A DNA stretch of 64,000 nucleotides, from NCBI RefSeq assembly GCF_036345255.1, contig NZ_CP107783.1:1364001-1428000 (forward strand), written 5' to 3'. Below the pieces are notes generated by a model. The model ran no database searches. It saw only the letters and a list, made by a program, of their open reading frames with translations, and was not told the origin of the DNA. This DNA is from Streptomyces sp. NBC_00569 (GTDB taxonomy: Bacteria > Actinomycetota > Actinomycetes > Streptomycetales > Streptomycetaceae). A program made the position numbers and the translations under genes. How positions within the stretch are numbered: position 1 is the stretch's first letter; each line of letters opens with the position of its first letter. Shown in pieces: positions 18,183-25,981 of the stretch.

Positions 18183-18815
18183 ATGACGCACAGCGCCGGC
18201 CCTTCCCCGCGCCGAGCGGCCTGCCCCGGCCCACCCCCGGACCCCCCTGACCCGGGCACGGCCGACGGACTGCTCACCGCGCCGGACGACCTGCTGGCGA
18301 CACGCGCCGGTGAAGGCGACGAGGAAGCCTTCGCCATCCTGGTGCGGCGCCACAGCCGTCCCCTGCTCGCCCTGGCCTCCCACACGCTGGGCAACGTTCA
18401 AGACGCCGAGGACGCCGTGCAGGACGCGTTCATCAGCGCCTGGAGGAGCCTTCCCGAATTCCGCCACGCCTCGGCGTTCAGCACTTGGATGTACCGCATC
18501 ACCGTCAACCGCTGCCTGAACTCCCTGCGCCGCCGGCCGGCACCGGTACCGTTGGACTCGGTGGCCGAACCCGCCGCCCCCGGTACGCGTGGCTCGCCCG
18601 CGCGGGCAGCCGAACAGGACGCCCTCACCGAAGCCCTGGTCAACGCGCTCGGCGCGCTGGAACCGCAGCAGCGGGTCTGCTGGATCCTGCGGGAACTGCA
18701 CGGCCTGCCCTACGAACAGATCGCCCACGTGACCGGCACCTCCGAGCAGACGGTCCGCGGGAGACTGTACCGAGCACGCCGATCCCTGAAGGAGGCACTG
18801 GGCCCATGGCGCTAG
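18183..18815 (+). CDS. ECF-type RNA polymerase sigma factor
   Basis: 210 residues. Region 2 spans about 45-110 (AFAILVRRHSRPLLALASHT, then DAEDAVQDAFISAWRSLPEF and TWMYRITVNRCLNSLRR). Region 4 spans about 145-200 (LGALEPQQRVCWILRELHGL, YEQIAHVTGTSEQTVRGRLY). The ATG at 18183 follows GGGAGGAGG. The stop overlaps the next gene, which carries an anti-sigma-type zinc motif, so sigma and probable antagonist are translationally coupled. Its likely regulon is the neighbouring envelope genes. Confidence 0.88.
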   Translation: MTHSAGPSPRRAACPGPPPDPPDPGTADGLLTAPDDLLATRAGEGDEEAFAILVRRHSRPLLALASHTLGNVQDAEDAVQDAFISAWRSLPEFRHASAFSTWMYRITVNRCLNSLRRRPAPVPLDSVAEPAAPGTRGSPARAAEQDALTEALVNALGALEPQQRVCWILRELHGLPYEQIAHVTGTSEQTVRGRLYRARRSLKEALGPWR

Positions 18816-19489
18816 ACGACCATCCCACCGGGCCTCCGGAGCTCGGACGCCAACCCCGCTCGCCAGACGGCTCACCTCTCGACGAGGTCCGCCGTCATAC
18901 CGGAGACGAAGTGCTCACCTGCGGGCGCACCCTTAGTCACGCCTGGGAACAGGCCCGGGACGCCGGTCCGCCCGCCGACCCTCACCTCGCCGACTGCCCC
19001 TACTGTCGCGACGCCGTCGAAGGACTGGCCGCGCTGGACACAGCTACGCAGGCCCTGCGGGAACAGAAGAAGCCCAGCACCCAGAACCTCATCGCCCGCG
19101 TCATGGACAGCGTCCGGGACGAGGTACGACTGGGGTCGATGCTGCCTCTGAACGACCCCACGCGCACCTTGCAGATCGCCGAACACACCGCGGCCACCGT
19201 GCTACGGCGCGCAGCAGACGCGATACCCGGCGTCATCGCCGCCAGCTGCTGCCTCACCCGAGCCGACCAGGGCACCGGCGTAAGTGTGAGCATCACCCTG
19301 GCTGTCGGCCTGGAACGCCCCCTGCCCGAGACGGCCGACCTGGTGCGCCGCTCGGTGCTAGATGCCGCCGACCACGCCCTGGGCCTGGGAGTGACAGCAG
19401 TGGACGTCACGGTCATCGACGTGCACCATGCACCCGTATCGCCGAACCGCGCAGACACCACCCGTAGTGGACCGGGCGGCACCCCATGA
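18806..19489 (+). CDS. Zinc-motif anti-sigma-like domain fused to Asp23-like domain
   Basis: 227 residues. The N-terminal part has Cys39 and an HxxxCxxC motif (His60, Cys64, Cys67; DPHLADCPYCRDA), as in zinc-binding anti-sigma factors. From about 95 it is Asp23/Gls24-like (LIARVMDSVRDEV, LQIAEHTAATVLRRAADAIP, VSVSITLAVGLERPLPETAD). It has no membrane segment. It overlaps the sigma gene by ten bases and the following gene by four. Inference: it may hold the sigma factor and release it when the Asp23 network senses envelope or redox stress. A disrupted paralogue lies at 6139-6580. Confidence 0.78.
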   Translation: MALDDHPTGPPELGRQPRSPDGSPLDEVRRHTGDEVLTCGRTLSHAWEQARDAGPPADPHLADCPYCRDAVEGLAALDTATQALREQKKPSTQNLIARVMDSVRDEVRLGSMLPLNDPTRTLQIAEHTAATVLRRAADAIPGVIAASCCLTRADQGTGVSVSITLAVGLERPLPETADLVRRSVLDAADHALGLGVTAVDVTVIDVHHAPVSPNRADTTRSGPGGTP

Positions 19490-19893
19490 CCGCGTGTCAC
19501 CCTGCCGACATTCGCCAGACCGCCGCTGAGGCCGCCCTCGCGGTCAGTGGGGTCCTCGCCCTGCAGCCCACCCTCGCGAGCCGTCTCGCCCGAGCCGCCT
19601 CACGCGCAACTGCAGGCGCGGCAGCCAGCAGGTTCGCCTCGCCGCTGTCGGGCATCCGTGTCGTCCATGACCCAGACGGCTCCGGCTGGCAAGTGGAGGT
19701 GCGCTGCGTCCTGGCCGAGGGACACCGAGCCATAGACGTCGCCCGCACCGTCCACGACCGGACCCGCGCGTCCCTCACCCCCCTGGTCACGACGCACGGC
19801 ACGGCGGACACCGTCACTGTTACCGTCACGATCATCCGCATCACACGGACAAAACCAAAGGTCGCCCGGCGGCCGCTGAAATCAAAGAAGTGA
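19486..19893 (+). CDS. Small Asp23-locus protein, unknown family
   Basis: 135 residues. It opens with DIRQTAAEAALAVSGVLALQ and ends with a VTVTVTIIRITRT strand and a basic KKVARRPLKSKK-like tail. The predicted strand-helix pattern resembles a short Asp23-like domain. It overlaps the previous stop (ATGA), so it is part of the sigma operon. Such genes accompany Asp23 proteins in Streptomyces. Activity is unknown. Confidence 0.65.
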   Translation: MTACHPADIRQTAAEAALAVSGVLALQPTLASRLARAASRATAGAAASRFASPLSGIRVVHDPDGSGWQVEVRCVLAEGHRAIDVARTVHDRTRASLTPLVTTHGTADTVTVTVTIIRITRTKPKVARRPLKSKK

Positions 19894-20028
19894 GCGGTGA
19901 TTCGGTCAGGGTAGCCATGAAAGTGTGAACCATGGCTTGATACCTCCATTCTGCCGAAGCTGAGCCCGAGGGCCGCCCCTGTTCGGAGTGAAGAGGGGCG
20001 GCGCAGACCCTAGCCCTACAATCAGCGC
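19894..20028. other. Spacer upstream of lsr2
   Basis: No gene. It is likely to contain the end of the sigma operon and the lsr2 promoter. No clear elements were identified. Confidence 0.35.
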
Positions 20029-20385
20029 ATGGCTCAACGAGAAGTAATCACTTATACGGACGACCTCACAGGTGAAGAAGCCGAAGAGATCGGTACCCAC
20101 ACCATCCTCATCGACGGGGCTGGGGTCGAAATTGACCTCTCCACGGAGAACCACGATCGCCTGTTGGAAGTTCTGCACCCCTACTTGAGTGCCGAAGGGG
20201 CCCGTCGAGTACGTGGCAGCGTCACCACTGCCGGCACGAAGGGTAAGCGTCGAGCCGTAGGACCCTCCGCCCACTCGGACACGGCCCAGATCCGGGCTTG
20301 GGCCAAGGAAAACGGCCTTGCGGTGAATGACCGGGGTCGAGTTCCTGCTTCCGTTAAGGAAGCATACGAAAAGGCCAATGATTAA
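20029..20385 (+). CDS. lsr2: Nucleoid-associated protein Lsr2
   Basis: 118 residues. An N-terminal dimerisation strand set (REVITYTDDLTGEEAEEIGT, then GVEIDLSTEN) is followed by a C-terminal AT-hook-like DNA-binding domain (IRAWAKENGLAVNDRGRVPA). The key RGR motif is intact. Lsr2 silences AT-rich, often horizontally acquired DNA. Codon use is less GC-biased here than in neighbours. Streptomyces genomes usually have two Lsr2 paralogues. This one sits in an accessory region, so it is probably the secondary paralogue. Confidence 0.9.
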   Translation: MAQREVITYTDDLTGEEAEEIGTHTILIDGAGVEIDLSTENHDRLLEVLHPYLSAEGARRVRGSVTTAGTKGKRRAVGPSAHSDTAQIRAWAKENGLAVNDRGRVPASVKEAYEKAND

Positions 20386-20627
20386 TCTCTGATATTGACG
20401 ATCGAGCTCCCCGGCATCACGCAGTCCCACCTCAACATCTGGCTTACCCAGGCCAAGGACTCCCAACGTCGCGCGAATGCAGCCTTCATCAGGAAGATCC
20501 CCAGCTATTTCACCCTGCGCTACGTCAGGCTGCTTGTACGCCGATCGCCTCGTCGCCGTCCGGCGGGGCTTCGGGGCAACACGGCGCCACCGGCAGCCGC
20601 GACGCCCCCTCGAAGCCGACGGTCCTG
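20386..20627. other. No assignable gene
   Basis: A plus-strand frame from about 20395 reads ELPGITQSHLNIWLTQAKDS and AAFIRKIPSYFTLRYVRLLV. It looks protein-like but starts without a clear ribosome site and soon becomes Arg-rich noise. It may be a fragment. Confidence 0.3.
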
Positions 20628-21077
20628 CTACCCGAAATCGGCGCGACGATGCTGGAGTTCGACTGTCAGCCCGTCGTGCACCACATCCGAGGCCCGCAGG
20701 CTGGGTGTGGACGCGTCGTCTGGCTCGACCGCTCGCACCGCGCCCGACGCACCGGCTGGACACACCCCCAACTCACGGTCGGCCTCGGCCATGCCGGCGC
20801 GGGCGGCCCGGCGCAGCTCGCGTGTCCGGGGCATCGCCCGCAGCGCCACGTAGAGCACCGGAACAGCAAGCACGATCAGGAGGGTTCCCGCGAACGGATG
20901 CGCCCCGGCCCAGTGGGCGAAGCGCACGAAGAGCAGCAGGCCGGCGCAGAACACAGCCCCGATCAGCGCGAGGGCGACCACCAGCACGCTCAGGCGATCG
21001 CCCCCGCCACGGGCGGGGGTGCGCAACTGGTCCTGGGACGCGCACCTGTTCACGCTGTCGGGCTCGCGTGTCACCAC
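20628..21077 (-). CDS. Two-segment membrane protein, unknown function
   Basis: 149 residues from the GTG at 21077, preceded by GAGGAG. A hydrophilic 30-residue start precedes two membrane segments, at about 30-52 (LSVLVVALALIGAVFCAGLL) and 62-84 (FAGTLLIVLAVPVLYVALRA). The charged tail includes RTRELRRAARAGMAEADREL. No family was recognised. The final 35 residues may be less reliable. Confidence 0.55.
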   Translation of the reverse strand: MVTREPDSVNRCASQDQLRTPARGGGDRLSVLVVALALIGAVFCAGLLLFVRFAHWAGAHPFAGTLLIVLAVPVLYVALRAMPRTRELRRAARAGMAEADRELGVCPAGASGAVRAVEPDDASTPSLRASDVVHDGLTVELQHRRADFG

Positions 21078-21566
21078 TGAATCTCCTCGTCCGTCAGTGA
21101 ACGTCGTGGAGAGACAGGTACCCCGGGAAACCCCGACCATGATCGACTACTTGCGAGTGCACCCACCACGGAGTCGGACGATCTCACGGAGCCCTCGCCC
21201 CCCTTCGCCACACTGCGGAGGCGGGAGTGGCCGAGGTCGAGCAGGGGTAAACGCAGACAGGCGTCAGCCACTGACTCGGCGACGCAGCCACCACGACGAC
21301 CAGAGCGGCCGCGGTGGGCGCTACCGGCATCCCCTACCGCTCGGTCTCGTCGAAATAGCCTGCCGGGGCGACCAACCGTGGATGCCGGCATCCCGAGCCT
21401 CCGCTACGAGCAACTACGAGCTGAGTGCGAGAAAGCCGCCGTACTTCCAGGGAAATAGGGTGGGCTGGAGCATGGCGTCTGGAGGTATCAGTCGGGGGCC
21501 GTATAGCCAGCGCCCCCCGGACTCAACCGTCCAACTTGGTCCGTGCATCTGGTTCAGCGGTTAAGA
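21078..21566. other. Non-coding flank left of the IS5-type element
   Basis: No gene with a ribosome site and convincing composition was found. Several short plus frames are open but Arg/Pro-rich and unconvincing. Confidence 0.35.
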
Positions 21567-22450
21567 GGCCCTAACAAAGGCGTTGAACGTGGCGGTGGGT
21601 GATGAGGCAGGTGGCGATGCCGAGGAAGGCTTCATGGATGTCGTCGCGTCTTTCCCAGCGGATGCGCAGGCGGCGGAAGCCGTGGAGCCAGGAGATCGTC
21701 CGCTCGACGACCCAACGGAAGACTCCCAGACCGGTGCCGTGCGGCTGACCGCGCTCGGCGATCACAGGGCGGATGCCACGCGCCCGCACGAGACGCCGGT
21801 ATTTGTCGTGGTCGTAGCCGCGGTCAGCGAAGAGCAGGTCGGGCCGATGCCGTGGCCGGCCGACGACGCCGCCGCCGATGGCAGGGATCTTGTCGAGCAG
21901 GGGCAGCAACTGCGTGACGTCGTTGCGGTTTCCACCGGTCAGCGACACCGCGAGCGGGATGCCCTGCCCGTCTGTGATGACATGGTGCTTGCTGCCCGGT
22001 CGTGCGCGGTCGACCGGACTGGGACCGCTTTTGGGCCCCGCCGGGCCGCCCGGACGTGGGAAGAGTCGATCACCGCCCGAGACCAGTCCAGCTGGTTCTT
22101 CGACCGCAGTTCCTTCAGCAGCACCGCGTGGAGCTGGTCCCACACGCCGGCCTCGTTCCAGGCAGCCAGGCGCCGCCAGCAGGTCATGCCTGATCCGAAG
22201 CCCAACTCCTGCGGCAGGTACTCCCATTGGATGCCAGTGTGCAGGACGAACAGGATCCCGCAGAACGCTTGCCGATCCGGTACCCGCGGTCGGCCCTCGA
22301 CTAGCTTCGGGCCCGGCTTGGGTAGTAGCGGTGCGATGAGCGACCACAGTTCGTCCGACACGATCCACGGCCGCGGCTGACGTTTCCCCATGAACAGACC
22401 AACGACCCGACAAGCCAACAGTCACATGATCAACAGCTTTTGTTAGAGCC
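21567..22450 (-). mobile_element. IS5-family insertion sequence, apparently intact
   Basis: 884 bases bounded by imperfect inverted repeats. The left end is GGCCCTAACAAAGGCGTTG at 21567-21585. The right end, read inward, is GGCTCTAACAAAAGCTGTTG at 22450-22431. The transposase gene fills the element and its TAG lies inside the left repeat. A target duplication could not be fixed by eye. The coding part has no lesion other than the -1 frame junction expected for the group. Confidence 0.85.
21571..22391 (-). CDS. IS5-family transposase made by -1 frameshifting (orfA/orfB)
   Basis: OrfA starts at the ATG at 22391 (MGKRQPRPWIVSDELWSLIA) and alone would stop at 21939. OrfB continues from the junction and ends at 21571. 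The first catalytic Asp is in orfA (AVIDSSHVRA). The second Asp (LLFADRGYDHDKYR) and Glu (VVERTISWLHGFRRLR) are in orfB. At 22029-22035 the minus strand reads C CCA AAA, a classic slippery heptamer; shifting back one base converts the orfA reading GPKAVP to the orfB reading GPKSGP. The full product is about 273 residues, normal for the IS427-type group. Confidence 0.85.
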
Positions 22451-22500
22451 AGTAAGCGGGAAAGGCGGTGCTGTTGGTAGGGAATTACTCGGAGTTCCAC

Positions 22501-22641
22501 ATGGTGGCGAGTTGGGCGACCATCAGCGTCAATTACTTCGCCCGTCACACCGGCCGCGCCCCGCAACAGATCATCGCTCAGTACGAGACCGACATCATCG
22601 CCGCCTGGGAAGACCTCACCTGGTACAAGTGCCATTCGTGA
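22501..22641 (+). CDS. Short fragment right of the IS5 element
   Basis: 46 residues (MVASWATISVNYFARHTGRA, then APQQIIAQYETDIIAAWEDL) with protein-like composition. The open frame extends upstream to the IS end without an obvious ribosome site, so it may be the tail of a gene cut by the insertion. No family was recognised. Confidence 0.35.
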   Translation: MVASWATISVNYFARHTGRAPQQIIAQYETDIIAAWEDLTWYKCHS

Positions 22642-23036
22642 AGAGTGCCGACGGAACGGAATGGAGATGCAGCGATCTGTGGGAACCGCACAAACACCCC
22701 ATTAAGTCGGCAAGGCTCCGCAAGGAATCGCGCTTCATGGGGATGAGCGCCTGCGCCCTGCGTTGGGACACCCGGCCAGGGCCCTGAAACGGGAGCTCAG
22801 ATGGTCGGGCGTCGACCCGGTTCTCTGTGCCGACAGGAACCTGATGCGGCGCCAGGAAAGTCAGCATTGGGTCAGCATAAGTCTGATGACAGCTGCCCAC
22901 GGGTGACGAAACCTGTGACTCGCGAACGTGGAGTCACAGTCCCCGAACAGCGTTTGCGATCGCGGTGAAGGGAAGCCGGGCGGGTCGACTTCCCCGTGAG
23001 CCCGACCCCACATAGGTCACGCTGCAAAGAGGCAAT
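22642..23036. other. Boundary region between accessory island and arm genes
   Basis: No gene was accepted. Near the pirin stop an interrupted hairpin (GGGTCG ... CGACCC, about 22985-23012) could be its terminator. No tRNA or obvious attachment repeat was seen. Confidence 0.4.
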
Positions 23037-24002
23037 TCAACGCACCCGGCCCCGGGGTTTAAGCGGCACAGGCGGCAGCTCGGGCGCAGCCAACGGACCC
23101 CCGTCGTACCCCTTCACTTCCCCAAATCTCGACCCACCCATCCAGTCCTCCCGGGCCTGACTGATATCGTCCTGCGATCTGCCGATGAAGTTCCACCACA
23201 TGATCAGCTCCTCGTCGAACGGCTCGCCGCCGAGGAGCATCAGGGACGCGTCCGACTCGGCGCGCAGGGGGAGTTCGGTGCGGCCGCAGCCCAGGTAGAG
23301 CATGGAGCCGGGCAGGACCGGGACGCCGTCGACGTGAGCCTCGCCCGACATGGACAGGACCGCGTACTCGAAGTCCGGCTCGAGCGGGACGCTGAGATCA
23401 GCGCCGCGCGTGAGACTGATGTCCGCTCCGACGATGGGCGTGTACGTCGCGCCGGGCGACGCGGCGCCGTCGAGCTCGCCGAGGATCAGGGTCGCGCTCA
23501 GGCCGGGGGCCGTGACCTCGGGCAGGTCCGCGTGGTGCTCGAAGCGGGGCTCCGTGTGGCGGTGACTGTCCGGCAGGGCGACCCACAGCTGCGCGCCGTG
23601 CAGAAGGCGGGCGTGCGGGCGCGGGCTCTCCTCCGAGTGGCTGATGGCACGCCCGGACGTCATGAGTCCCAGCTCGCGGGGTCTGATCGTCTGGAGGCTG
23701 CCTGTGGAGTCGCGGTGCAGGACCTCCCCCTCGTGCAGCCAGCTCACCGTCTGCAGACCCATGTGGGGGTGGGGCGGCACCTGCATACCGGGTTCGTCGG
23801 CGATGTCGTCGGGCCCGTAGTGATCGACGAAGGCCCAGGCGCCGACCATGCGGCGGCCGAGGTTCGGAAGCAGCCTGCGGACCTCGGTGGACTCGCCGAG
23901 CTTCACGCGCCGGGGGGAGAGGAGTTCACGTACGGGCTCCGCCACGACGAAACCCCGGCCGCCGCACATGGTCGGCTCCGCCTCGCGATCAAGATTGCTC
24001 AT
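23037..24002 (-). CDS. Pirin family protein
   Basis: 321 residues, double-cupin layout. The N-terminal cupin has the metal ligands in PHPHMGLQTVSWLHEGEVLH and the following EE-type site (SGRAISHSEES). The C-terminal cupin ends with LLGGEPFDEELIMWWNFIGR, a strong pirin signature. Pirins are iron-binding proteins; some have quercetinase activity and others bind transcription factors. The start at 24002 is an ATG. It diverges from the TPR gene. Confidence 0.88.
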   Translation of the reverse strand: MSNLDREAEPTMCGGRGFVVAEPVRELLSPRRVKLGESTEVRRLLPNLGRRMVGAWAFVDHYGPDDIADEPGMQVPPHPHMGLQTVSWLHEGEVLHRDSTGSLQTIRPRELGLMTSGRAISHSEESPRPHARLLHGAQLWVALPDSHRHTEPRFEHHADLPEVTAPGLSATLILGELDGAASPGATYTPIVGADISLTRGADLSVPLEPDFEYAVLSMSGEAHVDGVPVLPGSMLYLGCGRTELPLRAESDASLMLLGGEPFDEELIMWWNFIGRSQDDISQAREDWMGGSRFGEVKGYDGGPLAAPELPPVPLKPRGRVR

Positions 24003-24123
24003 GGCTCACAACCTAGACCCGTCCAGGCCGTCCCGTCAGGCACGCGTACGGGTGGACCCGCGCGCTCGGCAGGACGGAATATGCGCCGGGTCCGTGCCGT
24101 TGAGAGCGGTCGAGGAGGCACCA

Positions 24124-24477
24124 GTGGTGAAAACGACCAACTACTACACGCAGGGCACCCCGGCGGAGCGCTGGGAGCGCGCGCGGAAGTTCTTCGACGC
24201 CAAGGAGTACACGCTCGCGGCGCAGATCCTCGACGATCTGGTCGCCGAGATCCCCGAGCAGGTGGCCGCGCGGCTGCTGCTGGCCCGCGCGTACTATCAC
24301 TCGGCTCAGCTGGGCCGCGCCGAGGCGGAGCTGCGCATGGTCGTCGAGCGTGATCCGGTCGAGCACTACGCCCGTCTGATGCTGGGCCGCACCCTGGAGC
24401 GCCAGGGCCGTCACGAGGAAGCGGGACCGCATCTGCGGATGGCGGCCGCGTTCGCGGGCGACTTCGGCGACGCCTGA
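24124..24477 (+). CDS. Small tetratricopeptide repeat protein
   Basis: 117 residues. Three TPR-like helical pairs span about 12-105 (AERWERARKFFDAKEYTLAA, AARLLLARAYYHSAQLGRAE, YARLMLGRTLERQGRHEEAG). GGAGG lies seven bases before the GTG at 24124, while a second GTG at 24127 is also possible. It is probably a protein-interaction module; the partner is unknown. Confidence 0.8.
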   Translation: MVKTTNYYTQGTPAERWERARKFFDAKEYTLAAQILDDLVAEIPEQVAARLLLARAYYHSAQLGRAEAELRMVVERDPVEHYARLMLGRTLERQGRHEEAGPHLRMAAAFAGDFGDA

Positions 24478-24645
24478 GCGGTACAGGGGCGGGGACGCGG
24501 GAGCGATACACGGGGGGACGCGTGAGCTGTACACAGGCGGGGACCCGTGAGCCGCGCGGGAACGCCTGACCGTACGGCCGGAGACGCCTGAGCCGTACCG
24601 CCCGGAATGCCGGAGCCGTACGGCCGGGGCCGGCCGCTGGGCCGG
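24476..24645. repeat. Degenerate tandem repeats of about 24 bp
   Basis: Copies of a unit like GAGCxGTACACxGGCGGGGAC begin near 24476, 24501, 24524, 24549 and 24590. They become more degenerate to the right (GAGCCGTACCGCCCGG, GAGCCGTACGGCCGGG). They fill the space between the TPR gene and the methyltransferase gene. The copies are not coding. Confidence 0.6.
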
Positions 24646-24720
24646 TCGGCCCCGGTCCGGCCGCGCTACGGCCCCGCCCGCGGCCCTGGTGATCTGCGCC
24701 TCCGCTAGCCTTGCGGGACG

Positions 24721-25905
24721 ATGAGCAACCGTTTCGAGACGTCATGGGGCGAGTTCGACCTCGCCCGCTTCCCCGAGGATCCCCGCGACACGCTGCGCGC
24801 ATGGGATGCCGCGGACGAGTACCTGCTGCGGCATCTCGCCGACAGCGCCGCCGATCTGTCGGGGTCGGTGGTCGTGATCGGCGACCGGTGGGGCGCCCTC
24901 GCCACGGCCCTGGCCGGGCACTGCGAACGGCCGACCGCGATCTCCGACTCGTACCTGGGGCAGCGCGCGACCCGCGCCAACCTCGACCGGGCCGGCTTCG
25001 ACGAGAACGCGGTACGGCTGCTGACCACCCAGGACACCCCGCCGGAGCGCGTGGACGTGCTGCTCGTACGCGTCCCCAAGAGCCTGGCGCTCCTGGAGGA
25101 CCAGCTGCACCGCATAGCGCCCGCCCTCCACGGCGAGACCGTGGTGGTCGGGACCGGCATGGTCAAGGAGATCCACACCTCGACGCTGAAGCTGTTCGAA
25201 CGGATCGTCGGCCCGACCCGGACGTCCCTCGCCGAGAAGAAGGCGCGGCTCATCTTCACGACGCCGTACCCGGCGCTCGCCCGGCCGCGGAACCCGTGGC
25301 CGCACACCTACGCTCTGCCGGACGGGGTCGGCCCCGTGTCGGGCCGGACCGTCACCAACCACGCCGGTGTGTTCTGCGCGGAGCGCCTCGACATCGGCAC
25401 CCGTTTCCTGCTCCAGCACCTGCCCCGCAGCGAGGGCGCCGAGCGCGTCGTGGACCTGGGCTGCGGCAACGGCGTCGTCGGTACGGCCATGGCGCTGGAG
25501 AACCCGCGCGCGGAGATCGTGTTCACGGACGAGTCGTTCCAGGCGGTCGCGTCGGCCGAGGCGACCTACCGGGCGAACATCGACCCCTCTGAACACCCCG
25601 AGGCGAGGGCGGAGTTCCTCGTGGGCGACGGTCTCGCGGAACTTCCCGCGGGCAGTGCGGACCTCGTCCTCAACAATCCGCCGTTCCACTCCCACCAGGC
25701 GACGACAGCCGCCACGGCCATGCGCATGTTCTCCGACGCGCGGGACGCGCTGCGTCCGGGCGGTGAGCTGTGGGTCATCGGCAACCGCCACCTCGGCTAC
25801 CACGTGAAGCTGCGGCGCCTGTTCGGCAACAGTGAACTCATCGCCAGCGACCCGAAGTTCGTCGTCCTGCGCGCCGTCAAGAAGGAACGCGATACGCGTC
25901 CGTAG
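24721..25905 (+). CDS. Two-domain rRNA-type guanine methyltransferase (RlmG/RsmC-like)
   Basis: 394 residues. A degenerate N-terminal methyltransferase-like half (about 1-195) precedes a C-terminal catalytic domain with VVDLGCGNGVVGTAMALENP, the acidic VFTDES strand and the LVLNNPPFHSH active motif. NPPF with this two-domain layout is typical of RlmG and RsmC, which make N2-methylguanosine in rRNA. The ATG directly follows a GGGACG sequence with only a weak ribosome site. The exact target base cannot be decided from sequence. Confidence 0.85.
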   Translation: MSNRFETSWGEFDLARFPEDPRDTLRAWDAADEYLLRHLADSAADLSGSVVVIGDRWGALATALAGHCERPTAISDSYLGQRATRANLDRAGFDENAVRLLTTQDTPPERVDVLLVRVPKSLALLEDQLHRIAPALHGETVVVGTGMVKEIHTSTLKLFERIVGPTRTSLAEKKARLIFTTPYPALARPRNPWPHTYALPDGVGPVSGRTVTNHAGVFCAERLDIGTRFLLQHLPRSEGAERVVDLGCGNGVVGTAMALENPRAEIVFTDESFQAVASAEATYRANIDPSEHPEARAEFLVGDGLAELPAGSADLVLNNPPFHSHQATTAATAMRMFSDARDALRPGGELWVIGNRHLGYHVKLRRLFGNSELIASDPKFVVLRAVKKERDTRP

Positions 25906-25981
25906 GCGCGCCGAGCGCGACGAGGGGGTGGACGCGCGGGCCTGGCGCGTCGCCCCGTACATCAAGGAGAGGGCTCAACCC

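Noticed and set aside
21571..22635. Transposase orfB extended to 22635 as one long protein
   Set aside because: The sequence upstream of the frame junction has no transposase similarity; the N-terminal half is in orfA, and -1 frameshifting explains the product.
22642..23036. tRNA gene or integrase attachment site at the island edge
   Set aside because: No cloverleaf or long direct repeat could be seen on either strand.
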